In this document: piece by piece, positions 48,021 to 54,237 of the stretch
Numbering within the stretch: the stretch's first letter is position 1
Layout of the letters: every line of letters begins with the position of its first letter
Assembly (NCBI GenBank): GCA_013285445.1
Contig: CP053448.1
Span: forward strand, 3,083,530-3,147,529
DNA from: Pseudomonadota bacterium
Lineage (GTDB): Bacteria; Pseudomonadota; Gammaproteobacteria; Xanthomonadales; Wenzhouxiangellaceae
DNA: 64,000 bases
Reading direction: 5' to 3'
The notes under the pieces: model-generated
The model's database searches: none
The model's input: only the letters and a program-made list of their open reading frames with translations
Told to the model about the DNA's origin: nothing
Translations under genes and position numbers: made by a program

Positions 48021-48194
48021 TCAGAGATGTCGCCTGACGTCCATGCGATAGTGCAGGACGCGCACGATCATAATTTCGGAATGAATTGCCTGGTAGAAGA
48101 TGATGTGAGAGCGATACTCGTAACGACGCAGTCCAGCGCTCAGCTGCTCGGCGCGGCGCCGGGAAACGCTGGAAATCAGCAAATGGGGGCTCAT
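48021..48194 (-). pseudogene. Remnant of a ParE/RelE-family toxin gene
   Basis: A 57-codon frame encodes GLRRYEYRSHIIFYQAIHSE followed by IMIVRVLHYRMDVRRHL, the C-terminal half of a ParE-type toxin (normally about 95-100 residues). The same frame stays open upstream to about 48262 and reads KAPRIGR, matching the family's middle, with about 13 unrelated residues between. The N-terminal half and any antitoxin gene are missing. The rest of 47773-48250 holds no recognisable gene. Confidence 0.75.
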
Positions 48195-48250
48195 CCTTCC
48201 AATACGCGGGGCTTTGGATACAGAAACGTCACCGACTCCAGGGCCGTCTG

Positions 48251-48263
48251 GAAATATGGTGCC
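48251..48263. repeat. Direct repeat of the tRNA-Thr 3' end (distal copy)
   Basis: GAAATATGGTGCC is identical to 48305-48317, which spans the last 7 bases of the tRNA (including CCA) plus 6 flanking bases. The two copies are 54 bp apart in the same direction, as attachment-site duplications are. Confidence 0.7.
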
Positions 48264-48304
48264 CTCTGAGAGATGGCTGCGCCCGGCGGACTTGCCCCCC
48301 GGGA

Positions 48305-48317
48305 GAAATATGGTGCC
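48305..48317. repeat. Direct repeat at the tRNA-Thr 3' end (proximal copy)
   Basis: GAAATATGGTGCC, overlapping the tRNA 3' terminus at 48311. It is the partner of 48251-48263. Confidence 0.7.
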
Positions 48318-48386
48318 GGCTGAGGGATTCGAACCCCCGACCTACTGATTACAAATCAGCCGCTCTACCAACTGAGCTAAGCCGGC
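48311..48386 (-). tRNA. tRNA-Thr (TGT anticodon)
   Basis: A 76-nt cloverleaf on the minus strand with encoded CCA. The acceptor stem GCCGGCT pairs with AGCCGGC, the D-arm has TAGCTCAGTTGGTAGA, the anticodon loop CTGATTTGTAATCAG gives anticodon TGT, and the T-arm is GGGGGTTCGAATCCCTC-like. Anticodon UGU reads ACA/ACG threonine codons. Confidence 0.97.
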
Positions 48387-48479
48387 TTTCCGCAGCTGAT
48401 TGTACCGAATTCGCCGCACCGGTCAGATCATCGTCACATCGGCGGCGACCGGGAGGTACTATCGGGGCGTCCGAAAAGG

Positions 48480-48500
48480 TATAATATATACATGTATTAT
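48480..48500 (+). promoter_or_regulatory. Promoter -10 with overlapping AT-rich palindrome (possible NsrR site)
   Basis: A perfect -10 TATAAT (48480-48485) sits inside ATAATATATACATGTATTAT (48481-48500), whose ends ATAATA/TATTAT are inverted repeats and which contains the 10-bp palindrome ATACATGTAT. The -35 is weak (TACTAT). A repressor here would block polymerase. The downstream operon ends with an NsrR-like Rrf2 regulator, making autoregulation by nitric oxide plausible. Confidence 0.5.
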
Positions 48501-48514
48501 CAGTTGCAGCAAGC

Positions 48515-48934
48515 GTGAGCGTCGGCCAACCCGCCACCCGGCGACTTGGCTATCTGGCGCTGGCCTATGGCTGCGTCGGGCTCGGAGTGGTCGGTGCATT
48601 CCTGCCGGTCATGCCGACAACACCGTTTCTGCTGGTGGCGCTGTGGGCCGGCGCCCGTTCGTCACCCCGCTTGCGCTACCGGCTCTATCGGCATCCGCGC
48701 TACGGGCCGCCCCTGCGCGCCTGGCACCGCCACGGCGCCGTGGCGAGAAGCGCGAAGCTGGCCGCCTGCGCGCTGATGATCGCCAGCTGGTCAGTGCTGT
48801 GGCTGGTCGGCACGCCCGGCTGGATCCTGGCCACGATGGGTGTGTTTTTCATTGCTGTCATGAGCTTTATTCTGACCCGACCCGCTTACCGGGCCGAACA
48901 ACCCGAGACTGCTGGATGCAACCTGAATCGATAA
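48515..48934 (+). CDS. YbaN (DUF454) family inner membrane protein
   Basis: A 139-residue protein starting at GTG. It has the DUF454 opening RLGYLALAYGCVGLGVVGAF followed by LPVMPTTPFLLVALWAGARS, a basic loop (RHPRYGPPLRAWHRHG), and two more membrane helices. Its function is unknown. It is the first gene of an operon with nnrS and an NsrR-like regulator; its end overlaps nnrS by 19 bp. Association with nnrS suggests a role in the nitric-oxide response, but that is inference. Confidence 0.88.
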   Translation: MSVGQPATRRLGYLALAYGCVGLGVVGAFLPVMPTTPFLLVALWAGARSSPRLRYRLYRHPRYGPPLRAWHRHGAVARSAKLAACALMIASWSVLWLVGTPGWILATMGVFFIAVMSFILTRPAYRAEQPETAGCNLNR

Positions 48935-50121
48935 CCGTTGCGACCCCGACCCGCTTTGCGCTTTGGGCATGTCCGTTCCGACCGTTTTTCCTGGCCACCG
49001 GCGTGTATGCGGTCGTGGCACTGGGCGGCTGGCTGGCCGCCCTGTTCTGCGGCTGGCTGTTGCCGACCACGATCGCGCCGATGCAGTGGCACAGTCATGA
49101 AATGCTCTATGGCATGGTCGCGGCAGCCATCGCCGGTTTTCTGCTCACGGCCATGTCCAACTGGACCGGCACGGCGCCGCTTTCCGGACGCGCCTTGCAG
49201 GGACTGTTTGCGCTTTGGCTGATCGGACGCCTGGCGATGTGGACGGCGTCATGGCTGCCAGGCTGGGTGGTGGCCGTCGCCGATCTCGCATTCCTGCTGG
49301 GCGTAGCCGTCTACGCCGGGCGCGTCATCATCGCTGCCGGCAACTACCGAAACCTGCCGCTGGTTGCCGTCGTCTCGGTGCTTTGGCTGGCCAACCTGCT
49401 GTTTCATGCCGGCATTCTGAGCGGTGACCCCGAACTCGCACGTCGTGCCCAGATGGCCACGATATTCGTCATTGTCCTGCTGATCGTGATCATCGGCGGC
49501 CGAATCACGCCGGCATTCACGCGCAACTGGCTGCTGCGACGCCAGGCCGATCCTAAGCGCGTGCGCACTTATGCCCTGATCGAGGTCACCGCGATCTCGG
49601 CAACGGCCCTGCTGGTGTTGATGGTGCTTGCCGGCGCGCCAGAGGCTTTGCTTGCCGGCACGTCGCTGGTGGCCGGCGTGGCCAATGCGGCCCGCGTCAT
49701 CGGCTGGTCGGGCTGGGTGGCGGCACGCGATCCGCTGGTCTGGATTCTGCACGTTGGCTACGCCTGGATTCCGATTGGCCTGTTGCTGATGGCCGCGGCC
49801 ACCGGGTTCTCGCTGGTAGCGGATACGGTCTGGCTGCATGCGCTTGGACCGGGGGCGATGGGCGTGATGATCGTCGGTGTGATGACGCGCGTGGCCATTG
49901 GTCATACCGGGCGCGAACTGGCGCTTCCAAAGCCGGCCCTGGCGGCTTATCTACTCATTCTGCTGGCCGCACTCGTGCGCCTGGCCACAGGCCTCGGCGT
50001 CATGCCCTACCAGCCAGGCGTGCTGCTGACCGGCGCGGCATGGGCCGGTGCCTTCATGGTCTTTCTGGCCGTATACCTGCCGATCCTGCTGCGGCCGCGA
50101 CCCGACGGTCGTCCGGGCTGA
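48916..50121 (+). CDS. nnrS: NnrS family heme- and copper-containing membrane protein
   Basis: A 401-residue, about 12-helix membrane protein. The family opening is ALWACPFRPFFLATGVYAVV, then PMQWHSHEMLYGMVAAAIAG with metal-binding His, and VGVMTRVAIGHTGRELALP near the end. NnrS relieves nitrosative stress and iron-dinitrosyl formation. ATG at 48916 overlaps the upstream gene; a much longer in-frame reading from 48400 crosses the promoter and is rejected. The regulator gene follows 7 bp after the stop. Confidence 0.94.
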   Translation: MQPESITVATPTRFALWACPFRPFFLATGVYAVVALGGWLAALFCGWLLPTTIAPMQWHSHEMLYGMVAAAIAGFLLTAMSNWTGTAPLSGRALQGLFALWLIGRLAMWTASWLPGWVVAVADLAFLLGVAVYAGRVIIAAGNYRNLPLVAVVSVLWLANLLFHAGILSGDPELARRAQMATIFVIVLLIVIIGGRITPAFTRNWLLRRQADPKRVRTYALIEVTAISATALLVLMVLAGAPEALLAGTSLVAGVANAARVIGWSGWVAARDPLVWILHVGYAWIPIGLLLMAAATGFSLVADTVWLHALGPGAMGVMIVGVMTRVAIGHTGRELALPKPALAAYLLILLAALVRLATGLGVMPYQPGVLLTGAAWAGAFMVFLAVYLPILLRPRPDGRPG

Positions 50122-50128
50122 CACCGGC

Positions 50129-50605
50129 ATGCGGCTGACGCGACACGCCGACCTGGCAATGCGAGTGCTGATGTACCTGGCACTGACCGGCGACCGGCGG
50201 GCGACGATACAGAACATCGCCAGCGCCTTCGGCATCTCGCGCAATCATCTGATGAAAGTCGTTCATGAGCTGGCCTGCGCCGGCTACGTCGACTCAGCCC
50301 GCGGGGCCGGCGGCGGCATACGCCTGGCCTGCCCGCCAGCGGCCATACGGGTTGGTGAGGTGATTGCCGATCTCGAACCGGACTTCGGCCTGGTTGAGTG
50401 TTTTCGGGACGGCAACTGCTGCGTGATCACGCCGGCCTGCCGTCTGCCGGCGATGCTTCAGGAGGCGCTCGAGGCCTTCATGCAGGTGCTTGGCGGCTAT
50501 ACACTGGCCGACCTGGTCACGCCCGCCAACGAGCGTGATTTGGCCGACAGGCTGCACATCCGCCTGGTCGGCAGCGCCAGGGCGTCGCGGCAACCGCCGA
50601 ACTGA
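50129..50605 (+). CDS. nsrR: Rrf2 family regulator, NsrR-like
   Basis: A 158-residue Rrf2 protein. The winged helix is RHADLAMRVLMYLAL through ISRNHLMKVVHELACAGYVD and GAGGGIRLA. The Fe-S cluster Cys lie in ECFRDGNCCVITPACRL (Cys91, Cys97/98, Cys104); the last two match the spacing in E. coli NsrR (Cys96, Cys102), and the first spacing is longer by one or two. NsrR represses nitric-oxide defence genes until NO damages the cluster. Third gene of the operon, so probably autoregulated through the palindrome at 48481. Confidence 0.9.
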   Translation: MRLTRHADLAMRVLMYLALTGDRRATIQNIASAFGISRNHLMKVVHELACAGYVDSARGAGGGIRLACPPAAIRVGEVIADLEPDFGLVECFRDGNCCVITPACRLPAMLQEALEAFMQVLGGYTLADLVTPANERDLADRLHIRLVGSARASRQPPN

Positions 50606-50641
50606 AGCCAGCCGGGCCGGCCTGCGTTAGAATCGCGCGCC

Positions 50642-51427
50642 ATGGAACTGATCGACATTGGCTGCAACCTCGGCCACGACAGCTTCGACGCCGATCGCGA
50701 GCAGGTCATCGAGCATGCGCGCGCGGCCGGCGTCGTCCAGATGGTGGTGACCGGCGCATCCGAAGCGGGCAGTCTGCGCGCAGTGGAGGTGGCAGAGGGC
50801 CACCCGGGTGTGCTGTTCGCCACGGCGGGTGTTCATCCGCACCACGCCGTTGATTACTGCGCCGAGACCGAAAGTGTGCTGGCTGAGCTGCACAGAAGCG
50901 AGACGGTGATCGCCGCCGGCGAATGCGGTCTGGATTACTTTCGCGATTTCTCTCCACGCCCGACCCAGCGCCGCGCCTTCGAGCGCCAGCTGGAGCTGGC
51001 CGTCGACTGCGGCAAACCGGTCTTTTTACACCAGCGCGATGCCCACGACGAATTTCTCGCCATTCTGCGCGAGTTCCGGCCCCGGCTGGCCGGCGCGGTG
51101 GTGCACTGTTTTACGGATACGCGCGAAGCGCTGGATGCCTACCTGGAGCTAGACTGTCACATCGGCATCACTGGCTGGATCTGCGACGAACGCCGCGGGC
51201 GGCACCTCAAGGAATTCGTCGGACGCATTCCGGCCGAACGGTTGATGGTCGAGACCGACGCGCCCTATCTCAAGCCGCGCAACCTCACGCCGAAGATCAA
51301 GACCCGGCGAAACGAACCGCAGTGGCTGCCATGGATTGCCGGCACCCTGGCCGCCTGCCGCGGCGTCTCGCCAGTGCAGCTGGCCGAAGAGACCACCCGC
51401 TGCGCGCGCCGCTTTTTCGGGATCTGA
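50642..51427 (+). CDS. TatD family metal-dependent hydrolase
   Basis: A 261-residue TIM-barrel deoxyribonuclease of the TatD family. Metal and active-site motifs: ELIDIGCNLGHDSF, TAGVHPHHA, GECGLDYFRDFSP, KPVFLHQRDAH, GAVVHCFTDT and VETDAPYLKPRN. The first motif is DxGxN rather than the common bacterial DxHxH, as in the eukaryotic TATDN1/E. coli TatD subgroup. It is a Mg-dependent 3'-5' exonuclease in characterised members. Start by ATG 37 bp after the nsrR stop. Confidence 0.92.
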   Translation: MELIDIGCNLGHDSFDADREQVIEHARAAGVVQMVVTGASEAGSLRAVEVAEGHPGVLFATAGVHPHHAVDYCAETESVLAELHRSETVIAAGECGLDYFRDFSPRPTQRRAFERQLELAVDCGKPVFLHQRDAHDEFLAILREFRPRLAGAVVHCFTDTREALDAYLELDCHIGITGWICDERRGRHLKEFVGRIPAERLMVETDAPYLKPRNLTPKIKTRRNEPQWLPWIAGTLAACRGVSPVQLAEETTRCARRFFGI

Positions 51428-51505
51428 AGACGATCACGCCGCCAGGTTACCGATGAGGCCGTTGATCAGCGGGCTATCCGCCGGTGGGTGGTAGCCGCTG
51501 CCGCG

Positions 51506-51889
51506 TCAGCCGAAAAAACGGATCGAGAGCGGATACGGCCACAGCTCGCCTTCGGAAGCCTTGACCCCGCCGATGATCGGAAAGACGATCGAGACGATGG
51601 CCAGCGCGCCAAGCAGCAGCAGACCGAGACCGGCGGCCAGAATCAGCAGTACGCTGATGATTGCGTAGATGACCGCGCTGATCATCCAGTTGAACACCAC
51701 GTGGCCGTGGGGTACGAGCCCCGGCAGCGACTCCTTCTTGATGACGTAGATGATAATCGGCACGATCAGGCCGGCCAGTGGCACGACCAGCCCGGAGAGC
51801 AGCGACAGATGCAGGATCATGGCCCAGTTGCGGGTCTCGCTGTCGGGGTTTTCATGGCCGGGGCCGGGCTGCTGCGGATCGGTCGTCAT
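51506..51889 (-). CDS. DUF4870 domain-containing membrane protein
   Basis: A 127-residue protein with a polar N-terminus (residues 1-20) and three membrane helices: MILHLSLLSGLVVPLAGLIV, VIYAIISVLLILAAGLGLLL and LGALAIVSIVFPIIGGVKAS. The HxxxxFNW-type loop of the DUF4870/Tic20-like family is present (HGHVVFNWMIS). Its ATG directly abuts the exbD stop. Role unknown. Confidence 0.88.
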   Translation of the reverse strand: MTTDPQQPGPGHENPDSETRNWAMILHLSLLSGLVVPLAGLIVPIIIYVIKKESLPGLVPHGHVVFNWMISAVIYAIISVLLILAAGLGLLLLGALAIVSIVFPIIGGVKASEGELWPYPLSIRFFG

Positions 51890-52303
51890 CTAGCGGCCCT
51901 GCGATTCGGTCGCCACGGAAATACTGTCGATGCCGACAACGTTGGCGGCATCCAGTACCCGCACCAGCGCGTTGGTTTCCGAGTCGGGGTGGGCAGCCAC
52001 GATCAGCGGCGAGCGCGGGTTCTGAGCCCGCTCGCGCTCCAGGTTGGCGCGCACGGCATCGGCCTCCACCCGCCGCTTGTTGATCGTGATCAAGCTGGTG
52101 TGATCGATGCGCACCACAATCGGCAGGCTGTCGTCTTCCTCGACGATCTGCTCCTCGCTCTGGGTCGGGCGGGAGATATCCAGACCCTTTTCGCGCACGA
52201 ACGAGGTGGTCACGATGAAGAAAATGAGCATGATGAAAACGATGTCGAGCATCGGCGTGATGTTGATCTCGGCCTCGTCTTCAGGGCGATGACGTTTGCG
52301 CAT
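51890..52303 (-). CDS. exbD: Biopolymer transport protein ExbD/TolR family
   Basis: A 137-residue protein: short cytoplasmic tail, one membrane helix with the proton-path Asp (INITPMLDIVFIMLIFFIVT), and a periplasmic domain ending VVGIDSISVATESQ. It would complete a TonB energising complex with an ExbB subunit, but no exbB is adjacent: glmU lies upstream and a DUF4870 gene downstream. AAGGA precedes the ATG. Confidence 0.93.
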   Translation of the reverse strand: MRKRHRPEDEAEINITPMLDIVFIMLIFFIVTTSFVREKGLDISRPTQSEEQIVEEDDSLPIVVRIDHTSLITINKRRVEADAVRANLERERAQNPRSPLIVAAHPDSETNALVRVLDAANVVGIDSISVATESQGR

Positions 52304-52378
52304 GGTGTCCTTGTTCCCGGTCCAATGGTGGCAAGAAGGGAAGAATACCGCAGGCGGCGGCTTCGCGCCAACTCCCGA

Positions 52379-53740
52379 CTACGACTTTTTGCCCCGCCCG
52401 GCCGGTCGTTTCCACCCCGGCACGGTACGCTGACGACCGCGCGCCAGCGTCAGCTGGCCGGCCGGTGCCTGTCCTGATATCACGCTGCCGGCGCCGATCG
52501 TGGCCTCGCTGCCAATCGTGACCGGGGCGACCAGCGCCGAATTCGACCCAATGAACGCACCGCGGCCGATGACGGTGCGATGCTTGTTGACACCGTCATA
52601 GTTGCAGGTGATTGTGCCGGCACCCAGGTTGGCACCGGCGCCAATCTCGGCGTCGCCGACGTAGGCCAGATGGCTGGCCTTGGCGCCGCTGCCGAACTGC
52701 GCCTTCTTGGTTTCCACGAAATTGCCGATTCTCACGCCTTCAGCCAGTTCGGTGCCCGGCCGCAGTCGCGCAAACGGGCCAATGTCGCACGGACCGGTTG
52801 TCCGGACCCCTTCGAGCACGCTGTAGGGCTCGATCCGGGTGCCGGCCGCGAGATGGCAATCGGTGAGCACGCAGCCGGCACCCACCCGGACGCCGTCACC
52901 GAGCTGCACGTCGCCGCACAGGATCACGTTGACATCGACGGTGACGTCGCGACCGGCCTCGACCCGGCCGCGGACATGAACCGTGTCGGGATCAAGCAGG
53001 GTTGCGCCGGCGGCCAGCAACGCTGCCCGGGCGCGCTGCTGATAGATGCGTTCAAGGTCGGCCAGCTGGGCCCGGTCGTTGGCCCCCTTCAGCTCGGCCG
53101 CGTCGCCGGCGACAACCGCATCAATCGTGCGACCCTCCGCAGCGGCCACACCGATGCAGTCGGTCAGGTAGTACTCGCCCTGGGCATTGTCGTCGTCGAT
53201 CTGCTGCAGCCACGCCGACCAGTCCCCGGCCGAGGCCAGCATGACGCCACTATTGACCTCGCGGATGGCGCGCTCGGCCTCGCTGGCGTCGCGTTCCTCG
53301 CGCACGCCCGAGACATGCCCCTCGCTGCGCAGGATGCGGCCGTAGCCGGTCGGATCGTCGGCAACGAAGGTCAGCAGGGCCAGATCCGCATCCCGGGACA
53401 GCAACTTGCCCAGGGTCTCGGGGCGAATCAACGGCATGTCGCCTGGCAGTACCAGCACGCGCGAGGATGTCCCGAGCTGCGGCAGCGCCTGCATCAGCGC
53501 ATGGCCGGTACCGCGCCGGGCCTTCTGCTCGACCCATCCGAATGGCCGTCCGGCACAGTGACGGCGAATTTGGTCGGCGCCGGCGCCGATCACCACGTGC
53601 AAGCGACCCGGATCGAGCGCGGCGGCGGCATCCAGCAGATGTTCCAGCATGGCGCGTCCGCCGACCGGCTGCAGGACCTTGGGCTGACCAGAATGCATGC
53701 GCTTGCCTTCGCCGGCAGCGAGAATCACGATTTCAAGCAT
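52379..53740 (-). CDS. glmU: Bifunctional GlcNAc-1-phosphate uridyltransferase / GlcN-1-phosphate acetyltransferase
   Basis: A 453-residue GlmU making UDP-GlcNAc for peptidoglycan and lipopolysaccharide. The N-terminal pyrophosphorylase opens with VILAAGEGKRMHSGQPKVLQ. A linker helix leads to a left-handed beta-helix with hexapeptide repeats and the acetyltransferase loop (GAGTITCNYDGVNKHRTVIG). The C-terminus is short and basic. ATG at 53740 gives the family start; the reading from 53824 is rejected. atpC, its neighbour in many genomes, is absent. Confidence 0.96.
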   Translation of the reverse strand: MLEIVILAAGEGKRMHSGQPKVLQPVGGRAMLEHLLDAAAALDPGRLHVVIGAGADQIRRHCAGRPFGWVEQKARRGTGHALMQALPQLGTSSRVLVLPGDMPLIRPETLGKLLSRDADLALLTFVADDPTGYGRILRSEGHVSGVREERDASEAERAIREVNSGVMLASAGDWSAWLQQIDDDNAQGEYYLTDCIGVAAAEGRTIDAVVAGDAAELKGANDRAQLADLERIYQQRARAALLAAGATLLDPDTVHVRGRVEAGRDVTVDVNVILCGDVQLGDGVRVGAGCVLTDCHLAAGTRIEPYSVLEGVRTTGPCDIGPFARLRPGTELAEGVRIGNFVETKKAQFGSGAKASHLAYVGDAEIGAGANLGAGTITCNYDGVNKHRTVIGRGAFIGSNSALVAPVTIGSEATIGAGSVISGQAPAGQLTLARGRQRTVPGWKRPAGRGKKS

Positions 53741-53841
53741 GAGGTTGTCCACCCCCGGGCGACGGTCCACAAACCCGGAGTATAAGGGCTGGAATCCTAG
53801 CCGGGTGCCTGATTGCACAGACACAATCGGCAGCGCCAGAC

Positions 53842-53876
53842 ATAAAAAGGCCCCGGGCGAGGGAGGACCCGGGGCC
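53842..53876 (-). terminator. Strong Rho-independent terminator
   Basis: Minus strand: GGCCCCGGG, a 10-nt loop TCCTCCCTCG, CCCGGGGCC, then TTTTTATG. The 9-bp perfect stem and U-run are a textbook terminator. It ends the candidate small RNA and any polA read-through, before glmU starts at 53740. Confidence 0.9.
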
Positions 53877-54003
53877 TGTAGTCGGATCCGGTTTGGGGAC
53901 TGTCACCGAATCCTATGGTCCGCCTAGGGAGGGAAGCGGACCAAACCATGCGCATGGCGATTACTGAGACCGGCAGGCAAATCGAAAAGTTCCAAAAAAA
54001 TCG
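53842..54003 (-). ncRNA. Candidate small RNA downstream of polA (sX13/ErsA-like position)
   Basis: On the minus strand two strong hairpins follow each other. The first is GGTCCGC, a 12-nt loop, GCGGACC (53942-53917); the second is the terminator stem at 53876-53849. Both loops contain CCUCCCU, an anti-Shine-Dalgarno-like motif typical of C-rich regulatory RNAs. An outer GGTTTGG/CCAAACC pairing (53947-53941 with 53896-53890) may close the first part. A candidate promoter is TTGAAA (54039-54034), 17 bases, TAAAGA (54016-54011), which would start the RNA near 54003; the true 5' end could be nearer 53960. Region 54004-54237 shows only AT-rich sequence and no gene. Confidence 0.6.
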
Positions 54004-54237
54004 GCAAATTTCTTTAAATTTTTTTTGTATTGATTTCAATGGCTTAACCTGGCTATTGCATCAATTCCCGGACGCAGGAGCCCGGAGAGTCGTGTTTCCG
54101 GGGCGTGGCTCGGAGATTTTTTACCCGGGGCATGGTTCACACTATGTGAGGACTGAAAAATCAACCGCGCGGCCCGGAAAAGCTTCTATACCGGTCAGCG
54201 TAGCGGTCTGGCGCCGGAAACCGATGCAATGGCCGGG

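Noticed and set aside
47829..48269. 146-codon plus-strand frame between blc and the tRNA
   Set aside because: No similarity to anything I recognise, and its second half is antisense to the ParE-like sequence.
48400..48915. N-terminal extension of nnrS in the same frame
   Set aside because: It would run through the promoter and the ybaN-like gene; the family start is the ATG at 48916.
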